A stretch of 64,000 bases of DNA from Fibrobacter sp. (GTDB lineage Bacteria; Fibrobacterota; Fibrobacteria; Fibrobacterales; Fibrobacteraceae). Where the stretch lies: the NCBI GenBank assembly GCA_017550445.1, contig JAFZOV010000165.1:29488-93487 (forward strand). Reading direction: 5' to 3'. A program made the translations under genes and the position numbers. Below are positions 9,303-16,643 of the stretch, piece after piece (the stretch's first letter is position 1; every line of letters begins with the position of its first letter). The notes below the pieces were generated by a model. That model was not told where the DNA came from, searched no databases, and worked only from the letters and a program-made list of their open reading frames with translations.

Positions 9303-9542
9303 ATGACTAAATTAGACGAAATCCTCCAGTCCCTAAATGCCTCGAACCACGACCTCGTGGAAATGCTTCCTGTAAATTTGAATCACAAGATGGTGCAGAA
9401 GGCTCGCCTCGGTAAAAAGCCTGTGCCCAAGCATACGCAGGACCTGATTTTGCAGGCGCTGAACAAGTACCTTTTACAGAATGCCGTCACCGAAGACAAA
9501 AAGGTGAAACAATATAAGCGAATAGAGATATTTGGTGAATAA
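9303..9542 (+). CDS. Small uncharacterised, possibly helix-turn-helix, protein
   Basis: The 79-residue basic product is predicted to be largely helical and has a central segment LNHKMVQKARLGKKPVPKHT that reads like the turn and recognition helices of a small DNA-binding protein, ending KRIEIFGE. I do not recognise a named family with certainty. It sits 26 bp after the first diguanylate cyclase gene and before thyA, with its own -10-like box. Codon use is like its neighbours and the frame is clean, so I regard it as a real gene. DNA binding is only an inference. Confidence 0.55.
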   Translation: MTKLDEILQSLNASNHDLVEMLPVNLNHKMVQKARLGKKPVPKHTQDLILQALNKYLLQNAVTEDKKVKQYKRIEIFGE

Positions 9543-9619
9543 TGGGGGATGTATGATGTGTAATGTGGAATGTGTAATGAAATAATCTCGCATTTCACAC
9601 TACACATTACACATTTTAT
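9543..9619. repeat. Intergenic word repeat forming a long imperfect hairpin upstream of thyA
   Basis: The left arm is built from TGTGTAATGTGGAATG words and the right arm (about 9591-9616) from their complements (CACTACACATTACACATT). The element sits between the small gene and the thyA -10 box. Confidence 0.6.
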
Positions 9620-9632
9620 TAAATTAAGTGTT
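9620..9632 (+). promoter_or_regulatory. thyA -10 box TAAATT (9620-9625), 7 nt before ATG
   Basis: No Shine-Dalgarno is present, and the spacing fits a leaderless thyA mRNA. The box abuts the word-repeat hairpin. Confidence 0.5.
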
Positions 9633-10445
9633 ATGCAGCAGTATTTAGACTTACTCAAGGATATTATGGAAAACGGGGTGGACCGTTCTGACCGTACGGG
9701 TACAGGAACGCGCTCCGTGTTTGGCCGCCAGTGCCGCTATGATCTTTCTAAAGGCTTCCCGTGCCTTACGACCAAGAAACTGCACTTGCGTTCGATTATT
9801 CACGAACTCTTGTGGTTCTTGAAGGGCGATACCAATATCAAGTACCTGCATGACAACAAGGTGACCATTTGGGACGAATGGGCTGACGAAAACGGCGACC
9901 TGGGTCCAGTTTACGGTCACCAGTGGCGCAGCTGGCCGACTCCCGATGGTGGACACATCGACCAGATACAGAATCTGATTAACAGTCTCAAGAACAATCC
10001 CGATTCCCGCCGCCACCTGGTGTGCGCCTGGAACGTTTCTGAAGTCGACAAGATGGCTTTGCCGCCTTGTCACTGTCTGTTCCAGTTCTATGTGGGCGGT
10101 GTAGGCGCTTCCGGTAAGCGCAAGCTCAGTTGCCAGCTGTACCAGCGCAGTGCCGATACGTTCCTCGGGGTGCCGTTCAACATTGCGTCTTATGCGCTGC
10201 TTACCTTGATGCTCTGCCAGGTTTGCGATTATGAACCGGGTGAATTCATTCATACGCTGGGCGATACGCATATTTATTCCAACCATTTTGACCAGGTCAA
10301 GGAACAGCTTTCGCGTACGCCGCGTAAGTTGCCGACCATGAAGTTGAATCCGGCGATCAAGGATCTTTTTGAATTCAAGTTCGAAGATTTTGAACTGGTC
10401 GATTACGACCCATGGCCGACGATTAAGGCTCCGATAGCTGTATAA
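9633..10445 (+). CDS. thyA: Thymidylate synthase
   Basis: The 270-residue enzyme methylates dUMP to dTMP using methylenetetrahydrofolate. Visible signatures are [11 protein letters not shown] (folate/phosphate loop), the nucleophile Cys146 in [12 protein letters not shown] (same position as in E. coli ThyA), [19 protein letters not shown], and the C-terminal PTIKAPIAV. An in-frame upstream extension would read through the intergenic repeat and lacks homology, so MQQYLDLL is taken as the start. It is followed 81 bp later by folA, which regenerates the folate that ThyA oxidises. Confidence 0.97.
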   Translation: MQQYLDLLKDIMENGVDRSDRTGTGTRSVFGRQCRYDLSKGFPCLTTKKLHLRSIIHELLWFLKGDTNIKYLHDNKVTIWDEWADENGDLGPVYGHQWRSWPTPDGGHIDQIQNLINSLKNNPDSRRHLVCAWNVSEVDKMALPPCHCLFQFYVGGVGASGKRKLSCQLYQRSADTFLGVPFNIASYALLTLMLCQVCDYEPGEFIHTLGDTHIYSNHFDQVKEQLSRTPRKLPTMKLNPAIKDLFEFKFEDFELVDYDPWPTIKAPIAV

Positions 10446-10488
10446 TGTGTAATGTGGAATGTGTAGTGTGGAATGACTAATCCCGTAT
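10446..10488 (+). repeat. Intergenic word repeat (AATGTG family) after thyA
   Basis: The words AATGTGTAATGTGGAATGTG recur as in 2854-2880 and 9556-9580. Here only one arm is present, and it is followed at once by a GTCATCCTGAGCGA element. Confidence 0.55.
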
Positions 10489-10524
10489 TGTCATCCTGAG
10501 CGAGTGTAACGAGTCGAAGGATCT
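10489..10524 (+). repeat. Dispersed GTCATCCTGAGCGA...CGAAGGATCT repeat supplying the folA ribosome-binding site
   Basis: This repeat, of a kind seen in many bacterial genomes, ends GAAGGATCT. Its GAAGGA (10516-10521) lies 5 nt upstream of the folA ATG and is the only SD candidate. Confidence 0.65.
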
Positions 10525-10526
10525 CT

Positions 10527-11012
10527 ATGTTAATATCTGCTATAGTTGCAATATCCCAGAATAACGTTATCGGACGCGATGGGCACTTGCCGTGGCATTT
10601 GTCCGCTGACCTCAAGCGTTTCAAGGCGATTACCACTGGGCATTCGATTGTGCTTGGTCGTAAGAATTACGACGATATCGGACGCCCGCTTCCGAACCGA
10701 ACCAATTACGTGCTGACGCGAAATCCGGCTTTTGAAGCTCCGGGTTGCGTTGTATGCAACAATCTGTCGCAGGCGATTGAATTTGCGCGCGCCGCCCACG
10801 AAACAGAATGCTTTATTATTGGCGGCGCGGCGGTTTACCGCGAGGCCATGCCCCTGGTGCAAAAGCTTTACGTGACCCGAGTACTAGCCGATGTAGACGG
10901 CGACGTGCTGTTCCCTGAATGGGGCGATGGCTGGCGCAAGGTGAGTGAAGAACGCTTTGAAGCCGACGAAAAGAACGATTATCCGACAACTTTTGAGGTC
11001 TGGGAGCGCTAG
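10527..11012 (+). CDS. folA: Dihydrofolate reductase
   Basis: The 161-residue protein starts MLISAIVAISQNNVIGRDG and has the DHFR landmarks LPWHLSADLKRFK (active-site acidic residue Asp), GHSIVLGRKNY, FIIGGAAVYREAMP (NADPH-binding glycine pair) and a terminal FEVWER. It reduces dihydrofolate made by ThyA back to tetrahydrofolate. The start is set by GAAGGA 5 nt upstream, which lies inside a dispersed repeat. Its stop codon is immediately followed by the TTG start of the second diguanylate cyclase, implying translational coupling. Confidence 0.96.
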   Translation: MLISAIVAISQNNVIGRDGHLPWHLSADLKRFKAITTGHSIVLGRKNYDDIGRPLPNRTNYVLTRNPAFEAPGCVVCNNLSQAIEFARAAHETECFIIGGAAVYREAMPLVQKLYVTRVLADVDGDVLFPEWGDGWRKVSEERFEADEKNDYPTTFEVWER

Positions 11013-12728
11013 TTGGTAGAACCTGAAAAAATTCATAAGCAATATTTGTGGGTGACTTCAGTTTCGGCTGTTGTCTTGCTTTTGTTGTTTGTCGTTTTTT
11101 TGGGGGCGGTCCGTTCCAATGGCGTCGCTCCGCGAAATGTCCGCTTCGATAGGGGCTGGACTGTTACATATAAAGGCGAAAAAACCGAAGTAGAGTCTTT
11201 GGTGAATTATACGTTCCCCAAGAAGCTCAAGAGTGGCGATTCGCTGATTTTGGAAGGTGAAATCCCTCCAAAATTACTGTTGCATTCTGTTTTCAGATTC
11301 CGAACGGCTCATAGTTCCGTAGAAGTTTTTGAAAACGGCAAGAGTGTGTATGAGTATGGTAAAAATCGCATCTTTCCGGGGTGTGGTTACCATTATGTTC
11401 ACTTGAATCACGGCGAACATCAAAAATTGAAAGTGGTTCTTGTCGAAAAAGTAGACAATCGGAAAATCAGTTTGTCGAAATTTGAACTGTTGCCCGAAGA
11501 GTATGCCTTGAGTGATTATTCTTCACGTCATATTTTTGCGCTTGTCATTGGAATATTCCTTGTACTTTTTGGTGTGCTGGCGGTTCTGATTGGTGCGGTA
11601 TTGCGAATTTACGGTGTCGATTATTTCCGCTTGCTGATGATTGGACTTTTGTCTTTTACGTTTGGCACTTGGACGATGTGCTATACGAAATTGATTCAGG
11701 TTGTGTCATACAACTTGACTCTCAATACGACTCTTGAATACATTTGCCTCTATTTTGCTCCGATTCCGTTTACGCTGTTGCTTTGGAATATGCAACGGGT
11801 GCGCCTTGGCCGTTCCAAGACTTTAGTCATGAAGTTCTTGGTGTGCTATGAAGTTGTTTTTCTGCTGGTCACTTCGGTACTTCATTTTACGGGCGTATTT
11901 TTCTATCCTAAATCGCTGGCATTTTTCCATGTGGTTGTCTTTGCCGGGCTCGCGTACTTTGTCTTTTCTGGCATTTTATACAACAGAAAAATGGATGAGT
12001 CCGGAAAGATTCTTTCCCGTGGCGTTTTGTTCTTTGTGGTGATGGTCGTGGCGGACCTGCTTCGCTTTAACTTTGCCCGTTATATTCCGGCCGAAAACCC
12101 GTTGCTGGAATCGTCCTGGATTCCCCTGGGCACGCTGGGGTTTGTGCTGTTGCTTGTTCAAAGCTATATCGTCTATTTGATTTACATTTTGGAAGACCGT
12201 GCAGAAAAGGGTGCGTTGGCGACTATGGCTTATCTGGATGCCTTGACGGGCCTTTATAATCGTGCCAAGTGTCAGCAAATTTTTGAAATCCTTGACAAGA
12301 GCTTTGGCGACTATGCCTTTGTAAGCATCGACATGAATGGCCTTAAAGAGGTGAATGACAATCATGGCCATAATGAGGGCGACCGGCTCATTAAAACCTT
12401 TGCGGAAGTCTTTAGGGAAGCATTTAAAGGTGTTGGAACAACCATTCGCGTAGGCGGTGACGAATTTTTGGCGATTGTTCGCAGTGAACATGTGGCCGAT
12501 GTGGGGACTGCAATTTCGAAAATGACAGAACTCCAGAAAACCAGCAGTGCAAAATTGCCGGTTCCTTTGGAGGTTGCTTATGGAATTGCCTTTAAACACG
12601 AATTCTTGAAGTATTCTTTCAGCGTTGCAGAAGAAAAGGGTGTTGACGCAGAAAAAGTCTATCGATTGGCGGATGAACGCATGTATGCCATGAAATCGTC
12701 CATGAAATCGAAACTTGCAAGGCCGTAG
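11013..12728 (+). CDS. Membrane-bound diguanylate cyclase (GGDEF), copy 2
   Basis: The 571-residue paralogue of the 7552-9276 product has the same layout: an N-terminal TM helix, an extracytoplasmic domain, about seven TM helices and a GGDEF domain with DALTGLYNR, SIDMNGLKEVNDNHGH and VGGDEF (near 480-485). As in copy 1, the RxxD inhibitory site is missing (FKGVGTTIR). The TTG start directly abuts the folA stop (11010-11012), and GGGAG at about 11002-11006 can serve as SD. Several segments are nearly identical to copy 1 (for example GVDYFRLLMIGLLS versus GMNFFRVSMTGILS), indicating duplication and divergence. Confidence 0.87.
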   Translation: MVEPEKIHKQYLWVTSVSAVVLLLLFVVFLGAVRSNGVAPRNVRFDRGWTVTYKGEKTEVESLVNYTFPKKLKSGDSLILEGEIPPKLLLHSVFRFRTAHSSVEVFENGKSVYEYGKNRIFPGCGYHYVHLNHGEHQKLKVVLVEKVDNRKISLSKFELLPEEYALSDYSSRHIFALVIGIFLVLFGVLAVLIGAVLRIYGVDYFRLLMIGLLSFTFGTWTMCYTKLIQVVSYNLTLNTTLEYICLYFAPIPFTLLLWNMQRVRLGRSKTLVMKFLVCYEVVFLLVTSVLHFTGVFFYPKSLAFFHVVVFAGLAYFVFSGILYNRKMDESGKILSRGVLFFVVMVVADLLRFNFARYIPAENPLLESSWIPLGTLGFVLLLVQSYIVYLIYILEDRAEKGALATMAYLDALTGLYNRAKCQQIFEILDKSFGDYAFVSIDMNGLKEVNDNHGHNEGDRLIKTFAEVFREAFKGVGTTIRVGGDEFLAIVRSEHVADVGTAISKMTELQKTSSAKLPVPLEVAYGIAFKHEFLKYSFSVAEEKGVDAEKVYRLADERMYAMKSSMKSKLARP

Positions 12729-12788
12729 GGCTGTTTTTCCGTAGTTAATAGTTTATAGCTACTAGTAACTTTTCCCCCTTTTTTAGTA

Positions 12789-12800
12789 TATATTAAAGAC
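12789..12800 (+). promoter_or_regulatory. -10 box TATATT (12789-12794), 6 nt before ATG
   Basis: There is no SD, and the spacing predicts a leaderless transcript for the gene at 12801. Confidence 0.5.
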
Positions 12801-14096
12801 ATGCTTGACTTTAATGTTTTTTATCGATTGGCGGCAGCCATTGGCATTGGCCTGATTATCGGGTTGCAGCGCGAGCATACGTATATGGACAAGTCGGATC
12901 GGCATCCGGCTGGTGTGCGTTCGTTTACGTTGGTGGGCCTTGCGGGGGCTTTAACGGCGATGCTTTCGGATTTGATGAACGGTGTTGCCCCCTTTGTGAC
13001 TGGTTTTATTGTTGTCGGACTTTTGCTTGTGGCGTCTCACTTGTCTTATGCCATGGGGCGTCGCCCCCAAGAAGGGCAACCGGCGGTGAGTAATGACGGT
13101 ATAACGACCAATATTGCAGTCCTTGTAGTGTATTTGCTGGGGGCCGTTTCTTGGTACGGGCGCCTGTTGGAATCCTGCATTGTTCTGGTGGTAATGCTCT
13201 GGGTGCTTTCGGCTAAGGAACAGCTGCATACTTTTGCCCAGCGCCTTTCTAAGGAAGACATTATAGCTATCGTGAAATTTGCGGTGATTACGGCGCTAGT
13301 ATTGCCTTTCCTACCGAATAATTCTTATGGCCCGCCGGGACTTGAAGTCTTGAATCCTCGGTCAATCTGGATTTTTGTGGTGTTCATTTCGGGCATTGGC
13401 TTTGTGGGCTACGGCCTAATCAAGCTTGTTGGCCCGGGCAAGGGCATTTGGCTTACGGGCTTGCTTGGCGGTCTTGCCAGCAGTACGGCGCTGACCCTGA
13501 ATTTGGCGGGGCGCAGCCGCGAAAATGAAGATTATGCCTCTGACTTTACCCTTGGTATTGTGCTGAGCTGGGCGGTGATGTATGCTCGACTTTACCTGAT
13601 TTGCATTTTCTTGAGCAGCTCTTTGGCGGGCCCCCTTGCGTTGCCGCTGTTGTTGCCGGTGGTGCCTGCGCTGGGGTATGCGCTTTACCTCAAGGTGAAG
13701 GAATTTCGCAATCACCAGCAGAAGTCAGCTGACTTTACGAACCCCTTCAAGCTTTTGCCTGCGATTAAGTTTGGTGTCATCTTTACTTGCGTCATGTTTG
13801 TGGCTAATGCCGCTCGTGTTTACTTGGGGTCGGGTGCGTTGCTTGCTTGCAGCTTCTTGGGCGGTGCCGCCGAAATGGATGCAGTGGCTTTTTCCGTAAT
13901 CGATATGAACTTGAAATCTGGCCTTGCGGTACGTGAATTGGTGCTGGCGCTCTTGTTTGCGAGCCTCGCCAATACAATCACGAAGGGTGGCTTGGTGTTT
14001 TTCTTGGGGGCAAAGTCGATGCGTCGTCCGATACTGCCTGCCGTGATTTTGATTTGTGCTGTGACGGGTGGCTTGATTGCGTATTACATGATTTAG
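12801..14096 (+). CDS. MgtC/SapB and DUF4010 membrane protein
   Basis: The 431-residue product is hydrophobic with about twelve predicted TM segments. The N-terminal third has the MgtC signature (RLAAAIGIGLIIGLQRE, then HPAGVRSFTLVGLAGAL), and the remainder matches the DUF4010 portion (KFAVITALVLPFLPN, GLLGGLASSTALTLNLAGR, FLGGAAEMDAVAFS). Such fused proteins are found in many bacteria; magnesium-related transport has been proposed, but substrate and direction are unproven. It begins 72 bp after the cyclase gene, with its own promoter-like box, and is followed 10 bp later by thiD. Confidence 0.85.
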   Translation: MLDFNVFYRLAAAIGIGLIIGLQREHTYMDKSDRHPAGVRSFTLVGLAGALTAMLSDLMNGVAPFVTGFIVVGLLLVASHLSYAMGRRPQEGQPAVSNDGITTNIAVLVVYLLGAVSWYGRLLESCIVLVVMLWVLSAKEQLHTFAQRLSKEDIIAIVKFAVITALVLPFLPNNSYGPPGLEVLNPRSIWIFVVFISGIGFVGYGLIKLVGPGKGIWLTGLLGGLASSTALTLNLAGRSRENEDYASDFTLGIVLSWAVMYARLYLICIFLSSSLAGPLALPLLLPVVPALGYALYLKVKEFRNHQQKSADFTNPFKLLPAIKFGVIFTCVMFVANAARVYLGSGALLACSFLGGAAEMDAVAFSVIDMNLKSGLAVRELVLALLFASLANTITKGGLVFFLGAKSMRRPILPAVILICAVTGGLIAYYMI

Positions 14097-14106
14097 GATT
14101 GGGTTT

Positions 14107-14850
14107 ATGGGTGAAAAAATGATTCACGCTTTAACGGTGGCCGGCTTTGACGGCTCGGCCGGAGCTGGCTTTATCTCGGACATCAAGACGATGGCGCATT
14201 TTGGCGTGTACGGCCAGGCGGTCTGTACGGCGCTCACGCAGCAGAACGAAGAAGAATTCGTGTCGCCCGGTTGGGTTATCTGGGACCGCATTGAGGCTCA
14301 GCTCGAAACGCTTTTTAAAAAGCATACTTTCAAGTTCGTGAAAATCGGGCTTGTGGAAAAGTCGCGCACGTTAAAGCGCATTGTAGAATTCGTCCGCGAA
14401 AAATCGCCCGAAGCATTCATCGTATGGGATCCGATTGCTTCAGCAAGTGCGGGGTTCCACTTTATGCGTGATGCCGAAAAGTTCTTGCCGATTATGAAGT
14501 CCATCGATTTGGTAACGCCGAATCAAGATGAGTTTGCCTACTTGGGGCTTGGCCTTGCGGAATCTCGTGGTGAAATTCGTATGGGACATGATTTTGCGGT
14601 CCTGTTGAAGGGCGGACATGCGAGAGGCAAGGAATCAATTGATACCTTGTGGTACAAGGATGAACAGTACAAATTCAGGAGCCCGCGGTTGCCGGGCAAG
14701 GGCAAACACGGCACCGGCTGTGTGCTCAGTTCTGCTATCCTTGCGAACGTGGCGCTCGGCAAAGATGTGCCCACTGCCTGCGAAATCGCCAAGCAGTACA
14801 TGAACGAATACCTGAAAAGCGGCGAAGGAAGATTGGGCTTTTTGCCGTAG
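14107..14850 (+). CDS. thiD: Hydroxymethylpyrimidine/phosphomethylpyrimidine kinase
   Basis: The 247-residue ribokinase-fold protein has the ThiD N-terminal signature AGFDGSAGAGFISDIKTM followed by ALTQQN, the segment VTPNQDEFAYL, and the anion-hole/catalytic motif GKGKHGTGCVLSSAI (about residues 197-211). It would phosphorylate HMP and HMP-phosphate in thiamin synthesis. Pyridoxal kinases share the fold, but the N-terminal motif favours ThiD. Only 10 bp separate it from the upstream transporter-like gene, so they probably share a message. No TPP riboswitch is visible. Confidence 0.85.
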   Translation: MGEKMIHALTVAGFDGSAGAGFISDIKTMAHFGVYGQAVCTALTQQNEEEFVSPGWVIWDRIEAQLETLFKKHTFKFVKIGLVEKSRTLKRIVEFVREKSPEAFIVWDPIASASAGFHFMRDAEKFLPIMKSIDLVTPNQDEFAYLGLGLAESRGEIRMGHDFAVLLKGGHARGKESIDTLWYKDEQYKFRSPRLPGKGKHGTGCVLSSAILANVALGKDVPTACEIAKQYMNEYLKSGEGRLGFLP

Positions 14851-14872
14851 GCGAGAGTGTTTTTTAGAAAGC

Positions 14873-14903
14873 AAAAGCGACTTCCATTTGGAGGTCGCTT
14901 TTT
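14873..14903. terminator. Bidirectional terminator between thiD and the Rpn remnant
   Basis: AAAAGCGACTTCC (14873-14885) pairs with GGAGGTCGCTTTTT around a short ATTT loop. A and T tracts on both sides allow it to work for both converging transcripts. Confidence 0.85.
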
Positions 14904-14927
14904 AAATAGGGTTGAATTTACTTTAGT

Positions 14928-15434
14928 TTATTTCTGACCAGAAGCGATTTTCTCTGCTGCGATTTGCTTCGCTTTTTCGATGATATCTTGAGAAACGCCG
15001 AGAGACTTGAAAATATCAATGCCCTCGTTCAAACCATCGGCCCTTCCCTCTTCCTTGCTTTCGTGAAGATCGTATTCGTAAGTCATATACTTGTTCCTTA
15101 TGAAAGTGTCGGTCTTGTAGTAAGATACCTGGCTGTTGATGGTTTTAGTTTCGCTGGAGTCTGCGTTCCTGGTCGCAAAGTACTTCATGTATGCCCTTAC
15201 GACAGGATCCTTGAACTTCTCGTACCTTGTAAATATAATAAATCCTGCAAGGCGAGAGAAGCGACAAACTTGTTTGTCATTTCCGAGCCGCAGCGGATTT
15301 GGAGCGAAGCTCAATAGTTTTTGAAGGTAAGGCTACCTAAGGTGATGTCTGGATTTTCTCAAGCGCTGTTTCAAAACGAGTCCGAACATAATCGGGTCCG
15401 TAATGTCGAGATTGTCAAAAGGCTTGATTGCCAT
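14928..15434 (-). pseudogene. Rpn-type PD-(D/E)XK nuclease/transposase remnant with internal deletion
   Basis: Read on the minus strand, an ATG at 15434 with a good SD (ACAGGAG, 7 nt away) starts MAIKPFDNLDITDPIMFGLV, which resembles the beginning of Rpn-family proteins (recombination-promoting nuclease/putative transposase). That frame stops after about 33 codons. In another frame, from about 15250 to the stop at 14928, the family-like C-terminus appears: FKDPVVRAYMKYFATRNAD, then YMTYEYDLHESKEEGRADG and a terminal helix. The roughly 150-200 residues that would hold the nuclease active site are missing. I infer an internal deletion with frame loss, so no nuclease can be made. A C-terminal peptide might still be translated, but no RBS supports it. 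Confidence 0.7.
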
Positions 15435-15768
15435 TTATGTACTCCTGTGAAAGTTTTGCGGCTTGCAAACAGGAGGTATGCATGTATAGCGCAGAACACC
15501 GGTTCACAAACCTGTTGAATGACAGATTGTTTGTTCCACTTGCTATATGCATAGTGGAGGTGCTCTACGTTGATAGCCAAGGGGCCGGTTCCCCTCAGGG
15601 CAACTGTCGCGATTCCAAACGTGTCAAGGCTTGCGAAGGGCGACGACCTCAAGCAGATAGTTCAACTTCCCGCCCTGAATAGTACTGAGTCGAGAGTCTC
15701 AGTACGGACGCCAACGGCGTCAATTTCTCGGTGTCAGCGGGATTTACGCTACTACTGCATACAATATA
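15435..15768 (-). promoter_or_regulatory. Structured 5' leader of the Rpn remnant with SD-sequestering hairpin
   Basis: This stretch between genes holds no convincing coding sequence. On the minus strand a TATATT -10 box (15768-15763) would start an RNA near 15755. The RNA can form a three-way junction: P1 TCCCGC/GCGGGA (15737-15742 with 15668-15673), P2 GACGCC/GGCGTC (15707-15712 with 15716-15721) and P3 GTACTGAG/CTCAGTAC (15682-15689 with 15698-15705). Nearer the gene, CTCCTGT (complement of 15469-15475) is complementary to ACAGGAG (complement of 15442-15448), which is the SD of the ATG at 15434. The pairing would mask ribosome binding. Pairings are read by eye; function is inferred. Confidence 0.5.
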
Positions 15769-15843
15769 TAAATTCTCGTCGGAAAAAGATAGCGATTTTT
15801 TTATACTTTATATGAATGGATTTCCTATGGGGGGTTAGTATTT

Positions 15844-16467
15844 ATGAGAATAATTTCGATAGCGTTGGCTGTGTTTGCTCTTGGATTTGTCGCTTGCGGA
15901 GATGATTCGAATTCGTCTGCCCCGAGTGTTCCTGTTGAGATGGGTGAGTTTATTGATGCTCGCGACAATCAGACGTATAAGACAGTTGTCATCGGTTCGC
16001 AGACTTGGATGGCAGAGAATCTGAATTATGAAACAGAGAATAGCTTCTGCTACAATGATGAATATAGCTACTGCACTCAGTATGGACGCTTTTACACGTG
16101 GACTGCCGCGATGTCGGCTTGCCCTGCTGGCTGGCACCTCCCAACAAAAGAAGAATTTGAAATGTTGATTAATGCTGTAGGCGATAGCATTACTGCGGGG
16201 AAAAAACTGAAAGCTTCTAGTGGATGGTTTGCAAACAATGGTACGGATGCATATGGTTTTGGGGCATTACCTGCCGGTGATTGGGTTGTCGGTAATTGGG
16301 GCGCTGGCTCTTATAGTCCCATCAACACTAGTGCTTGGTTTTGGACTTCCACAGAGGAAGATAGTCTACTCTATTACGCCTTGTACTTATACTACTACGA
16401 TGATAACGTCACTTTTTCGAGCATCCCTGAGAGAGTTGCGATATCTGTCCGTTGTGTAAAGGACTAG
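15844..16467 (+). CDS. FISUMP-domain lipoprotein
   Basis: The 207-residue product has a lipoprotein signal (lipobox FVAC, Cys19) and one FISUMP domain covering nearly all of the mature part: MGEFIDARDNQTYKTVVIG, QTWMAENLNY, FCYND, YGRFYTWTAAM, CPAGWHLPTKEEFEML, GFGALPAGDW and a terminal SVRCVKD. This domain is expanded in Fibrobacter, and its role is not established; the fold resembles other surface-exposed C-type-lectin-like or sulfatase-modifying domains. A G-rich SD (about 15831-15836) and a TATACT box near 15800 precede the ATG. Confidence 0.88.
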   Translation: MRIISIALAVFALGFVACGDDSNSSAPSVPVEMGEFIDARDNQTYKTVVIGSQTWMAENLNYETENSFCYNDEYSYCTQYGRFYTWTAAMSACPAGWHLPTKEEFEMLINAVGDSITAGKKLKASSGWFANNGTDAYGFGALPAGDWVVGNWGAGSYSPINTSAWFWTSTEEDSLLYYALYLYYYDDNVTFSSIPERVAISVRCVKD

Positions 16468-16548
16468 TGAGGCGTAAGGCGAACGGTCATGTAAGAGCGA
16501 GACGAACTCACCTCTGGAGCCGTGGGCTGTTTTCTCGGATAGGAGAGG

Positions 16549-16574
16549 AGGTCCCGGGTCAAGCCCGGGAAGAC
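16549..16574 (-). repeat. Dispersed GTC(A/T)TCCCGGG...CCCGGGACCT hairpin repeat
   Basis: In minus orientation it reads GTCTTCCCGGGCTTGACCCGGGACCT, with a six-base CCCGGG/CCCGGG stem. It belongs to the same family as 7400 and 39511. Confidence 0.65.
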
Positions 16575-16582
16575 AATTAAGA

Positions 16583-16615
16583 AAGGCTCCCCGCAGGGAG
16601 CCTTAAATTTTTTTT
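16583..16615. terminator. Terminator between the FISUMP gene and typA
   Basis: AAGGCTCCC (16583-16591) pairs with GGGAGCCTT (16596-16604) around CGCA. The T-tract on the plus side serves the FISUMP gene, and a weaker T-rich run on the minus side may serve typA. Confidence 0.8.
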
Positions 16616-16643
16616 GGATTGCTTCGCCCCGTCGGGGCTCGCA

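Noticed and set aside
15570..15815. An 81-codon plus-strand frame (MIAKGPVPLRATVAIP...)
   Set aside because: It overlaps the helices of the proposed Rpn leader, lacks an SD, and its product changes abruptly in composition; no family is recognised.
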